DNA from: Fidelibacterota bacterium
Lineage (GTDB): Bacteria > Fidelibacterota > UBA2242 > JAFGTP01
Direction: 5' to 3'
Length of the DNA: 23,657 nucleotides
Assembly (NCBI GenBank): GCA_021735285.1
Contig: JAIPHI010000013.1
Coordinates: forward strand, 1 to 23,657
Part shown: positions 15,333 through 22,619 of the stretch, in pieces
Layout: the number at the start of each line of letters is the position of its first letter
Numbering within the stretch: the stretch's first letter is position 1
Notes under the pieces: model-generated
Databases searched by the model: none
What the model was told of the DNA's origin: nothing
Seen by the model: the letters and a program-made list of their open reading frames with translations, nothing else
Program-made: the position numbers and the translations under genes

Positions 15333-15710
15333 TTATATTAGTCTAGCTACCACAAATCCGATCGCAAATCCTATCAGAAAAATAACAGTTAAAACTCTAT
15401 GATCCAGGACCTCCTTTTTATAGCCTTTTTTAAATGCTTTAGCAGAAACGTAATATCCTATTGCATTTAAAACCCAGAGAATAGGCATTGTAAGAACCTT
15501 GACAATAATGGGCCCGATTACAGGAATGGCTCCGATTAAACCTAGTAATCCGGAGAAAGCATTGGCAATAACACCGAAGACTACTACAAAGACTGCAATG
15601 ACATCCTTATCTATATGGAGCATTAGAGCTATAAAAATGGCAACAACTATCACTGTCCATATTAGCAGGATCTTCCAATTTTGTTTTAAGAATTCAAATA
15701 TTTTGTTAAT
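15333..15710 (-). CDS. Small multi-pass membrane protein, probable AUU start
   Basis: I annotate 125 residues starting at ATT (15710-15708), read as Met-Asn-Lys-Ile-Phe-Glu-Phe-Leu-Lys. A perfect AGGAGG (15721-15716) is five bases before it, the ATT lies one base after the stop of the upstream gene, and the added N-terminus is a natural lead-in (KQNWKILLIWT) to the first membrane helix. The first ordinary start in frame is a GTG at 15653, giving 106 residues beginning within that helix and with no SD. Four hydrophobic segments are visible: near the N-terminus, two adjacent ones in the middle separated by GAIPVIGP, and one at the C-terminus. A basic KAFKKGYKKE loop precedes the last. The family is not recognised. 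It is the last gene of the minus-strand operon and ends two bases from the convergent cyclophilin gene. Confidence 0.7.
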   Translation of the reverse strand: MNKIFEFLKQNWKILLIWTVIVVAIFIALMLHIDKDVIAVFVVVFGVIANAFSGLLGLIGAIPVIGPIIVKVLTMPILWVLNAIGYYVSAKAFKKGYKKEVLDHRVLTVIFLIGFAIGFVVARLI

Positions 15711-15711
15711 A

Positions 15712-16443
15712 CTAACCTCCTCTTAATTTGGCAACTAGCCAGGTCCCTTTTATAGAAAATTTTGCTTGTATAATTCTTTTCTTGCCTCCGTTCTCAATCC
15801 ATACCAGTCTTTTGCCTTTTGGATTTGCTACGTTATTAAAAAAAACATCACTATCTTTTAGGATGGGGTTATTAGTTGCCTTGTGCTTCAATTCAATTTC
15901 AATTATATCCGTGGGTATTTTCTTATTATTAATTTTAAATGTCTTTGAGCCTGTTTTTTGAAAATTCACAGAATAGATTTTACCTTCAAGTTCAAGGGTT
16001 ACGGTTTTGTTGCGGTAGGGAGCCTCTAATGAACGTAAATACATAAGCATAGAAAAAAAAGAGTGGGTTCCTGATGTGAGATGGACCTTTTTACCATTGG
16101 AATACTGAGCGGTGTGATTTGTGTATTTGGTGGATATTTCCTGATCGAGATTGGGTTGGTGGATCTTTTTACTACGAAATTGCGGTAGATATGACTTTTT
16201 ACTATACACACACTGGTAATAATTATTGACTTGGTAAACATTATCAAAGAAACTATTTGTACTGGCTCTGAATTCTAGTTTTTTACAGTTGTTTCCATAT
16301 TCCTGGGTTTGCATTTTAAGATCTAAAACAGGCACAAATAATAAATTTACCTTATAATGATACACATCTTTGGCAGTAATACTCAAGATCAAGCTGCAAT
16401 TTAGCAAGATAGAAGCCACTATAATTTTATAATTTAGGTGCAA
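15712..16443 (-). CDS. DUF3108-like periplasmic protein
   Basis: The protein has 243 residues from a TTG start (16443-16441), with a weak AGG-type SD. The signal peptide is NYKIIVASILLNCSLILSITA. The mature protein begins YHYKVNLLFVPVLDLKMQTQEYG and continues with short beta strands. This matches DUF3108 in its early Y-V-NLLF-V block, a dimly conserved Y.V.NYYQCVYSK stretch and the closing AKFSIKGTWLVAKL. Members are secreted beta-rich proteins of unknown function common in Gram-negative genomes. The start lies 11 bases after the coaX stop. Its last codons (GGA GGT TAG) supply the SD of the next gene, so the two are likely translationally coupled. Confidence 0.75.
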   Translation of the reverse strand: MHLNYKIIVASILLNCSLILSITAKDVYHYKVNLLFVPVLDLKMQTQEYGNNCKKLEFRASTNSFFDNVYQVNNYYQCVYSKKSYLPQFRSKKIHQPNLDQEISTKYTNHTAQYSNGKKVHLTSGTHSFFSMLMYLRSLEAPYRNKTVTLELEGKIYSVNFQKTGSKTFKINNKKIPTDIIEIELKHKATNNPILKDSDVFFNNVANPKGKRLVWIENGGKKRIIQAKFSIKGTWLVAKLRGG

Positions 16444-16454
16444 AATTAAACCTA

Positions 16455-17216
16455 TTATTTATTCATATTATATAAAATTTTGAGACCATATAAGGTAAGA
16501 TTTTCTTCCGGAGTTAAATTTAATATCTCTGCAAATTCTTTTGATAGACCGCCGGTGACGAGAGTTTGGATCTTGTCACCTCCCAATTCATGCTCGATCT
16601 TTTTAAGGATACCCTGGACCATATAAACATGGCCTCCAAAAATTCCACTTTGCAATTGTTCTTTTGTTGTATCTCCGATTATATTTTTGGGAAATTTCAT
16701 ATCAACGGTGTGTAATTGTGCGGCCTTTTTGATCAATTCATTTAATCCTGCTTCCAGACCCGGACTGATGGCCCCACCCATATAATCCCCATTCGTATCG
16801 AGCACTTCAAAAGTAGTTGCGGTTCCAAAATCGATCACTATGATAGGATATCCATACATTTTTTTGGCTGCCACCATATTACATATTCTATCCGCACCCA
16901 GGGTCTCCGGTTTCGTGACTTTCAAGTTCAAATTTAAATTGAGCTTATGATCTACAATTAAGGGCGTCATTGAAAGATATTTGCGAGCCATACCTGCAAA
17001 ATTTTGGGTTAAAATGGGAACCACCGAGCCAATAATTGTTGCCTTTAGATCAGCAGGGTTTATATTTGCATCTTCGCACAGTAATTTCACTGTCACCCAG
17101 TATTCGTCGACTGTTTTACTGTGCGAGCTTACCAGGCGGCGGCTCAATAATAATTTTTCATCTTTAAATATACCTAGCACTGTATTGGTATTTCCAATAT
17201 CAATAGCCAACAACAT
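16455..17216 (-). CDS. coaX: Type III pantothenate kinase
   Basis: The protein has 253 residues, the family's usual length. It phosphorylates pantothenate in the first step of coenzyme A synthesis. It has the acetate-kinase-fold phosphate loop DIGNTNT (residues 6-12), the pantothenate-site GADR (107-110, with catalytic Asp109), the DFGTATT block (129-135) and GGAISPGL. The ATG shares one base with the birA stop (TAATG), and the SD AAGGAG lies inside the end of birA. This CoaX enzyme type needs a monovalent cation and is not inhibited by CoA in the family. birA-coaX neighbourhoods are common in bacteria, which supports both calls. Confidence 0.97.
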   Translation of the reverse strand: MLLAIDIGNTNTVLGIFKDEKLLLSRRLVSSHSKTVDEYWVTVKLLCEDANINPADLKATIIGSVVPILTQNFAGMARKYLSMTPLIVDHKLNLNLNLKVTKPETLGADRICNMVAAKKMYGYPIIVIDFGTATTFEVLDTNGDYMGGAISPGLEAGLNELIKKAAQLHTVDMKFPKNIIGDTTKEQLQSGIFGGHVYMVQGILKKIEHELGGDKIQTLVTGGLSKEFAEILNLTPEENLTLYGLKILYNMNK

Positions 17217-18001
17217 TATATACTCCTTTTGTCAAAACTTACCTCGCCAGCATAAAATTTCTCAATCTCATCATTAATGGTTAAGAGCATGGCGCCCTGT
17301 CTTGTAATATTCCTGAATATACCGGTTTTTAATCCTTTATTTGTGTTGATAGTAATTTCATGACCAAGATGGGGGCAATAGTTTCTCCATTTATCGAGAA
17401 TTATATCTTCTCCGTTTTTTAGGCTCAGATCATAGTTTTTGTCAATAGATTCTAAAATATTTTTAAAAAGAGTCATTCTATTATGAGGTTTTCCGGTTGC
17501 GATTTTTAAAGAGGTGCCAAATTGTAATTGATCGTTTTCAAAAAACTCGCTCTTTTGGTTTACATTGAGACCAATCCCAATTACTACTTTTGATAATTTA
17601 TTTGAACGTGTTTTCGTCTCGATAAGAATACCACAGACTTTCTTGTGGTTTATTAAAACATCATTGGGCCATTTCAAGGCCGGGTAGAGTTCTGAGGAAT
17701 AATTTGCCAGCCCCTCTGCTATTGATACTGCGCTGATATAGGTATAGATAAAATGAGATAATTTATCAAGATTATCTTTTAATAAGATTGAAAAGAGCAG
17801 ACTCTGTTGAGAGGGCGTTTCCCATTTTCTCTGTTTGCGCCCTCTGCCTTTTGTTTGATAATCAGCCATTATAATTTTACCATGTTCAAAACTATTCTGT
17901 AATAAATATGAATTAGTCGAATCAATAGTTGCAAAGTGTGGAAAACTGTTTTGTAAATGGATAAAATTTTTATCCATTTCTATAAGTTTATTATTTTTCA
18001 T
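17216..18001 (-). CDS. birA: Biotin--[acetyl-CoA-carboxylase] ligase, monofunctional
   Basis: The protein has 261 residues. It activates biotin with ATP and attaches it to the biotin carrier lysine of carboxylases. Visible motifs are DSTNSYL (28-34), the biotinyl-AMP loop KGRGRKQRKW (51-60), KWPNDVLINHKKVCGILIE (110-128, with the catalytic lysine in the second half) and IGIGLNVN (141-148). A short SH3-like C-terminal domain follows. There is no N-terminal helix-turn-helix, so it should not act as a biotin-operon repressor. The ATG at 18001 overlaps the upstream stop as ATGA and has AGGGG about seven bases upstream. A Met nine residues in is a weaker alternative start. Confidence 0.95.
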   Translation of the reverse strand: MKNNKLIEMDKNFIHLQNSFPHFATIDSTNSYLLQNSFEHGKIIMADYQTKGRGRKQRKWETPSQQSLLFSILLKDNLDKLSHFIYTYISAVSIAEGLANYSSELYPALKWPNDVLINHKKVCGILIETKTRSNKLSKVVIGIGLNVNQKSEFFENDQLQFGTSLKIATGKPHNRMTLFKNILESIDKNYDLSLKNGEDIILDKWRNYCPHLGHEITINTNKGLKTGIFRNITRQGAMLLTINDEIEKFYAGEVSFDKRSI

Positions 18002-18783
18002 TTAAGGCCCCTGGCATCCTGAATTTTTCTATATGCTTTATTGATCGCTTTGAATTTTTTCTCAGCCACCTCCTTTATTTCAGAACCTAGATTGGCGACT
18101 TTATCAGGATGATATTTTGTTGCCATTTTATGATATGCCTTTTTGACTGCTTTGTCATCCGCATCAGAACTGATCCCTAATATTTCGTAGGCTTGATCCA
18201 AATCGGAGCCCTTCTTAATAAACATCGATCTGATAGAGTTATAATCTTTTTCATTGATACCGAGACCATTAGCGATTTCCTTAATAGCCTTCAGTTCATC
18301 TCTGCTGTAATTATTATCAGCACCTGCAATACCAAATAATATATGTAACATTTCAAGATTAGAGTTGTAATCTAAATTAGATCGGACCTGTTGAGTTACA
18401 TCATAAATATTGTATTTTTGATTTAGAATCTCTTTGAAAAGGTACATCATATCTTGAGCATTGTTACTGCCAAACTGTTTGACCAGGTAATTTTTGACAT
18501 ATTGCACCTCTGAAGATTTTACTTTGTTATCTGCTCTGGCAACATATGCAAATAGGGTTAACATCGCAACAGCAAAATCACCACCTCTAGCCCTCCTGTT
18601 GTGAGCACTATAATTTCTATTATAACCTGCTTGAGCATTCCCATAAGGATGACCATTTATCCGTGCCGAACTGCCATCACCTGACATCATACTGCCTACA
18701 TAGGCACCAATTATTCCGCCCAGGGGTCCTAGAAGTGCAAATCCCAGTCCTCCTCCGATCAATGTACCGGCCCATTTTTTCAT
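17998..18783 (-). CDS. DjlA-like protein: Gly-rich membrane segment, TerB-like domain, C-terminal J domain
   Basis: The protein has 261 residues. The N-terminus (WAGTLIGGGLGFALLGPLGGIIGAYVGSMM, about 4-33) is a glycine-zipper hydrophobic segment that could insert in a membrane. A Gly/Asn/Tyr/Arg-rich linker runs to about 68. A helical TerB-like domain follows (about 69-190), with repeated acidic loops ARADNKVKSSE and AGADNNYSRDE, which are metal-site-like. A J domain closes the protein (about 196-261) with intact HPD at 225-227, so it should stimulate a DnaK-type Hsp70. This is the domain order of DjlA co-chaperones. The SD AAGGA is seven bases before the ATG. First gene of the minus-strand operon, with a candidate promoter at 18852-18880. 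Confidence 0.9.
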   Translation of the reverse strand: MKKWAGTLIGGGLGFALLGPLGGIIGAYVGSMMSGDGSSARINGHPYGNAQAGYNRNYSAHNRRARGGDFAVAMLTLFAYVARADNKVKSSEVQYVKNYLVKQFGSNNAQDMMYLFKEILNQKYNIYDVTQQVRSNLDYNSNLEMLHILFGIAGADNNYSRDELKAIKEIANGLGINEKDYNSIRSMFIKKGSDLDQAYEILGISSDADDKAVKKAYHKMATKYHPDKVANLGSEIKEVAEKKFKAINKAYRKIQDARGLK

Positions 18784-18851
18784 ATTTTTTCCTTTATAAA
18801 TTTCTATTGATTATGGTTTACTATTCACTCACTACTTCCAGCTGTTAATTT

Positions 18852-18880
18852 ATTAGATTTATTCTTTAACACAAACCCAA
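18852..18880 (-). promoter_or_regulatory. Putative promoter of the djlA-like/birA/coaX operon
   Basis: On the minus strand, TTGGGT (18880-18875), a 17-base spacer and TCTAAT (18857-18852) lie about 70 bases before the start codon. The -10 matches at 5 of 6 positions, the -35 at only 3. An alternative pair, TTGTGT with TAAATT (16-base spacer), overlaps it. Confidence 0.35.
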
Positions 18881-19105
18881 TTTCCTGGATTCCAATCTCC
18901 AGGGATAACAACTAGCATCTTGAATGGATAATTAGTTTATGTTTTGGTAAGTTGCCAAATATCGAGGATGCATTTTGGAATCATGTCAATATGATTTTGC
19001 GCCCTATTCAGGTTATTAATATATTTTCTAAAATAAAAGTTGCAATATTCCAAAATATTTATTTTAATTTGGGGTGTTTCTAGAGAATCCAGTGAAGAAC
19101 AATAT

Positions 19106-19121
19106 TTACTTTATATTGTGG
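19106..19121 (+). promoter_or_regulatory. NrdR box 1 (upstream operator of nrdJ)
   Basis: TTACTTTATATTGTGG fits the NrdR-box consensus acaCwAtATaTwGtgt at about 12 of 16 positions; the core CTTTATATTG has one mismatch. NrdR is the ATP/dATP-sensing repressor of ribonucleotide reductase genes. It lies 15 bases upstream of box 2. Confidence 0.75.
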
Positions 19122-19136
19122 TATTAAAATAATCAA

Positions 19137-19152
19137 CCTCAATATATTGTGG
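19137..19152 (+). promoter_or_regulatory. NrdR box 2, overlapping the nrdJ promoter -35
   Basis: CCTCAATATATTGTGG matches the NrdR consensus at about 13 of 16 positions, and its core CAATATATTG is perfect and palindromic. It is spaced 31 bases (about three helical turns) from box 1, the usual tandem arrangement. Its right half overlaps the -35 hexamer, which fits repression. Confidence 0.85.
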
Positions 19153-19175
19153 TTTTAATAATTTTTATATAAATT
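19147..19175 (+). promoter_or_regulatory. Putative nrdJ promoter
   Basis: TTGTGG (19147-19152), a 17-base spacer and TAAATT (19170-19175) leave a leader of about 55 bases before the GTG start. The -35 is shared with NrdR box 2, which raises confidence that both are real. Confidence 0.5.
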
Positions 19176-19239
19176 AGTAATACTAATTAAGATCAATAAA
19201 TAATTCTTTTAAAATTAATAAAAAATACTGGAGTAGGAC

Positions 19240-21522
19240 GTGAAAGTTGTCAAACCTAAGTGGAATAAAGAGCGGAAAAACGTTCTAAATGATCGTTATT
19301 TATATGATAATGAAAAGAATTGGGATGAGCTGGTAGAAAGAATTGCCAAAAATGTTCAGGTTGACTGTAAAAATATCCTAAAAGAGTTCAAATTTGTCCC
19401 CGCCGGTAGAATTTTGGCAGGTCTGGGAACTGATACGGTTAAGACGTTTTTTAATTGTTATGTACTCGCTTTTGAGGACGTAGGTGATGGTATTGATAGT
19501 AGAAGTGCTATTATGGATCTGTTTACCAGAGTATTTGAGATAAGTGCCCGTGGGGGTGGCGTGGGTATCAACTGGTCACCTTTACGTCCTAAAGGGAGTG
19601 ATATCAAGAAAGTCAGAGGAGAATCTTCAGGTTCGGTTTCATGGATGGAAGCTTTGGATGCTTTAGCCGGTCGTATCAGCCAGGGAGGTTCTAGAAGAGG
19701 AGCCTATATGTTCGGTCTGGAGACCTGGCATCCGGATATTGAAAGATTCATTACCATTAAAAAGGATCGTGAAAAGATTCAAAATGCCAATCTCTCTGTC
19801 TTTGTATCTGATGAATTTATGAAAGCTGTAAAAAATGATGAAGAGTGGGATCTAGTCTTTCCTGAACTATCATTTGAGAAATACGATAAGGAATGGAATG
19901 GAGATATCAGGGAATGGCAGGAGAAGGACTATCCGATCAAACATTATAAAACGGTAGATGCCAGGCAATTGTTCAATCTGATAACTGATTACACGCATGA
20001 TAATGGAGAACCCGGATTGGTATTTTTAGAACGCTATAACAAAACCAATATTGCCAATCAAGATGAAAAAATAATTGCCACAAATCCCTGTGGCGAACAG
20101 GGGCTATCTGCCAACTCTGTCTGTAATCTGGGGTCTATCAATCTCACTCAATTTATTGATATCGAAACCGGCGAGATCTTATTTGATAATCTCAGAGAAA
20201 CAGTCCATACCGGAGTGGAATTCCTTGATGAAATAATCGATGTTAATCCTTACTATCTGGATAAAGCGCGGGAGCACCAGTATAGGTTTCGTAAAATTGG
20301 TTTAGGAATTTTAGGACTGGCGGATTTTCTCATACTCAAAAATATCAAATACGGTTCACCTGAATCATATAAGTTAATGTCGAAAGTAATGGCTTTTATT
20401 CAAAATGAAACTTTTAGGAAATCCGCATTGCTTGCCAAAGAGAAGGGAGCCGCACCGGTCTGGGATGAATATATGCTGGACAATCAATATATTCAGCAAT
20501 TGGATGCAAATGTGAGGTCCTTAGTTAAAAAGCATGGCTTGAGGAACACCCGCCTGTTAACAGTAGCACCTACAGGTTCTACCGGTATATTAGCAGGCGT
20601 TTCATCCGGAATAGAACCCAATTTTGCTTTTGAATTAATGCGGGAAGACCGTCTGGGTGAAAGGAAAGTCATACACTGGTTACCAGAAAGAAAAGAGGAA
20701 TTAGGATTGCCGGATGATGTATTTGTTGAAGCTTCTGATCTGACTTCTAAGCAACATGTGGATATGCAGGCTACCATCCAGAAATATGTGGATAGTAGTA
20801 TTAGTAAAACTATTAATGCTCCGAATAAGGCCACCAAAGAAGATACGAGAGAAGTTTATCTCTATGCTTATGAAAAAGGTTGTAAAGGTATAACATATTA
20901 TCGAGATGGTAGTAGGCAGGGAGTTTTGAGAAAACAGGAAAAAGAAAAGAAAAAAGAAGAAGTCTCGGAACTGGAGAAAATGTTTAAAAAAGCCGGTAAT
21001 TCGGTCATCCCCCATGATGTTAATATACCAAAAGAGCCCCCTGTCCAGCTTTATAAAAGACGGGATAATCATTCCCGGAAATGGTACTTTTTCATTGCTT
21101 TTGCTGATCGGGATTACCAGCGTCCATTTGCCTTATTTATTAAAACTAATAATTATGCCAGTGGAGATGTGGCTGATTGGATCATCTCGAAAATGGAGCG
21201 ATTAATGGCTGCTGAGGGTATTGATGAGGAGCTGATTGATGAACAGGTAAAAAAATATTCAGGCCAGAGTAATGTTGATAAAATTGCCCGCACAATAAGT
21301 ATGTCATTAAGGCATAACATACCAATTAAGGATATTGTTGACCTCCTTGACAGATGTGATGCGGATTTTTCATCACTTGTTTTTCATATCAAGAAATTAC
21401 TTGAGATGTTTATCCCGGATGGAACCGAAGCGGGAGAAAGATGCCCTGAATGTGATGGCCAATTAGTTTATCAAGAAGGATGCAAATTTTGTCCCTCTTG
21501 TAATTGGTCGAAATGTGATTAA
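19240..21522 (+). CDS. nrdJ: Adenosylcobalamin-dependent (class II) ribonucleoside-diphosphate reductase
   Basis: The protein has 760 residues and makes deoxyribonucleotides using a cobalamin-generated thiyl radical. The active site is NPCGEQGLS, with Asn282, Cys284 (thiyl) and Glu286; the redox pair is Cys73 (FFNCYVL) and Cys295 (SVCNLGS). Phosphate-binding TVAPTGSTG and the GGGVGINWSPLRP block are present. There is no N-terminal ATP cone. After a lysine/glutamate linker comes the class II C-terminal domain. The tail has six cysteines (735, 738, 748, 751, 754, 759) in the CPEC...CKFCPSC...KC pattern that re-reduces the active site. The start is GTG with GGAG (19230-19233) six bases upstream. 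It works without oxygen or iron, needs B12, and is probably repressed by NrdR. Confidence 0.97.
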   Translation: MKVVKPKWNKERKNVLNDRYLYDNEKNWDELVERIAKNVQVDCKNILKEFKFVPAGRILAGLGTDTVKTFFNCYVLAFEDVGDGIDSRSAIMDLFTRVFEISARGGGVGINWSPLRPKGSDIKKVRGESSGSVSWMEALDALAGRISQGGSRRGAYMFGLETWHPDIERFITIKKDREKIQNANLSVFVSDEFMKAVKNDEEWDLVFPELSFEKYDKEWNGDIREWQEKDYPIKHYKTVDARQLFNLITDYTHDNGEPGLVFLERYNKTNIANQDEKIIATNPCGEQGLSANSVCNLGSINLTQFIDIETGEILFDNLRETVHTGVEFLDEIIDVNPYYLDKAREHQYRFRKIGLGILGLADFLILKNIKYGSPESYKLMSKVMAFIQNETFRKSALLAKEKGAAPVWDEYMLDNQYIQQLDANVRSLVKKHGLRNTRLLTVAPTGSTGILAGVSSGIEPNFAFELMREDRLGERKVIHWLPERKEELGLPDDVFVEASDLTSKQHVDMQATIQKYVDSSISKTINAPNKATKEDTREVYLYAYEKGCKGITYYRDGSRQGVLRKQEKEKKKEEVSELEKMFKKAGNSVIPHDVNIPKEPPVQLYKRRDNHSRKWYFFIAFADRDYQRPFALFIKTNNYASGDVADWIISKMERLMAAEGIDEELIDEQVKKYSGQSNVDKIARTISMSLRHNIPIKDIVDLLDRCDADFSSLVFHIKKLLEMFIPDGTEAGERCPECDGQLVYQEGCKFCPSCNWSKCD

Positions 21523-21589
21523 TTTAATTTTTCAGGTTGTAAAAAGATTGGTAGGATTGGATAGATTAATTTTCAGAAGAATATATATC

Positions 21590-22429
21590 TTATTTAGACC
21601 ACTGCCGCTGGCAATTAGAACAAAAATGAGAACTTCGTTGTGAAACTTTGGTCTTTTTTATTTTCTTACCACAGCGTGGGCAGGGCTCTCCATCTTTTTG
21701 ATAAACATTTAGAAATTTGCGATTGTTTCCGGCTTCTTGATTAGTTCTAGCATAGTTCCCCAATCCGGAACCTAAACTTGTGCCTTTATTTTTGATGCCC
21801 TTTTTTAAAACGTGTTTTATAGCTGTATATAATTTTTTCTGTTTTCGGGTTGAAATCAGATTGGCCTTTTGTTTGGGGTGAATACCGGCTTCCCACAAAG
21901 CCTCATCTGTGTAAATATTTCCAAGTCCTGCTATAAAAGATTGATTCAAAAGCAAGGCTTTGATCATTCCACTCCGGCCTTCCAAGATATTTTTAAAATC
22001 AGCTAATGTAAAGTCAGGATCTAATGGCTCAGGCCCCAGCTTCCCAAGAATATCGTCGGGATTGTTGGTTAAATAGATCCGGCCAAATTTACGCGTATCA
22101 TTAAAGCGTAACTGATGGCCATTATCAAAATGAAATATAACGCGATCGTGCTTTTTGAAGGGAGCATTATCAGGATAGAAAATAATCTTGCCAGTCATCC
22201 GCAAATGGATAATTAAAATTTTATCCCTGGATAAATTAAAAACCAGATATTTTGCTCGGCGCCTGAAATTTTTAATCTTAGAACTTATCAATTCATCTTT
22301 AAACTCAGCTGTTGAATGGGTTGCTATCGATTTTGCCCATCTTATCTTAACGTTGTTTATTTTTTTATTTAGCAAGTTCGATTCTTTAAGATCTTGAATT
22401 ATTGTCTCAACTTCCGGAAGTTCGGGCAT
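21590..22429 (-). CDS. mutM: Formamidopyrimidine-DNA glycosylase (Fpg)
   Basis: The protein has 279 residues and excises oxidised purines such as 8-oxoguanine, also cutting at the abasic site. The N-terminus MPELPEVET supplies the catalytic Pro2 (after Met removal) and Glu3; Lys60 in RRRAKYLVF is the conserved lysine. HLRMTGK, the FNDTRKFGR loop and AGLGNIYTDEALWEAGIHP are intact. The zinc finger has Cys250, Cys253, Cys270 and Cys273, with Arg265 between them reading QRSSHFC where many homologues have QRGTHFC. All residues needed for activity appear present. The gene is monocistronic, convergent with nrdJ, and has its own likely promoter downstream of the neighbouring terminator. No terminator is evident in the 67-base gap to nrdJ. 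Confidence 0.97.
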   Translation of the reverse strand: MPELPEVETIIQDLKESNLLNKKINNVKIRWAKSIATHSTAEFKDELISSKIKNFRRRAKYLVFNLSRDKILIIHLRMTGKIIFYPDNAPFKKHDRVIFHFDNGHQLRFNDTRKFGRIYLTNNPDDILGKLGPEPLDPDFTLADFKNILEGRSGMIKALLLNQSFIAGLGNIYTDEALWEAGIHPKQKANLISTRKQKKLYTAIKHVLKKGIKNKGTSLGSGLGNYARTNQEAGNNRKFLNVYQKDGEPCPRCGKKIKKTKVSQRSSHFCSNCQRQWSK

Positions 22430-22464
22430 AATTAATCCATTTCTCTTTTTTTTTAGGGCTTCCT

Positions 22465-22493
22465 AAAATAGTACTTTATATCCAAACCATCAA
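22465..22493 (-). promoter_or_regulatory. Putative mutM promoter
   Basis: On the minus strand, TTGATG (22493-22488), a 17-base spacer and TATTTT (22470-22465) lie about 35 bases before the mutM start. They come just after the terminator of the upstream gene, where a new promoter is needed. Confidence 0.4.
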
Positions 22494-22501
22494 TGTTAAT
22501 T

Positions 22502-22551
22502 TAATAAAAATAGGGATAACACTTAGACTTAAAAAATCTAAGTATCATCCC
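22502..22551 (-). terminator. Terminator of the LPP20-like gene
   Basis: The hairpin has arms GGGAT (22513-22517) / ATCCC (22547-22551), then a 3x3 internal loop, then ACTTAGA (22521-22527) / TCTAAGT (22537-22543) closing a 9-base loop. Read on the minus strand it is followed by TATTTTTATT, the T-rich tail expected for termination of the gene ending at 22620. Confidence 0.75.
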
Positions 22552-22619
22552 TGCAGGAGTATAGATTATTAAAAAGCTATTGCCTGATAACAGAAATATT
22601 TGATGAATATGATTATGAT

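Larger units (their letters stand above)
18784..19239. other. Divergent control region between the djlA-like operon and nrdJ
   Basis: These 456 bases hold no gene. Left part: a candidate leftward promoter and a small CCTGGA/TCCAGG inverted repeat (18884-18903). Right part: two NrdR boxes, a rightward promoter and an inverted repeat AATTAGT-aat-ACTAATT (19172-19188). No cobalamin riboswitch is recognisable, although nrdJ encodes a B12-dependent enzyme. Confidence 0.6.

Noticed and set aside
18784..19239. Cobalamin riboswitch upstream of the B12-dependent nrdJ
   Set aside because: No B12-box-like sequence or conserved GC-rich helices; the region is AT-rich and occupied by NrdR boxes and a promoter.
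20701..21072. Phe-rich minus-strand frame opposite nrdJ
   Set aside because: Its Phe runs are the reverse of Lys/Glu codons in the nrdJ linker; antisense artefact.
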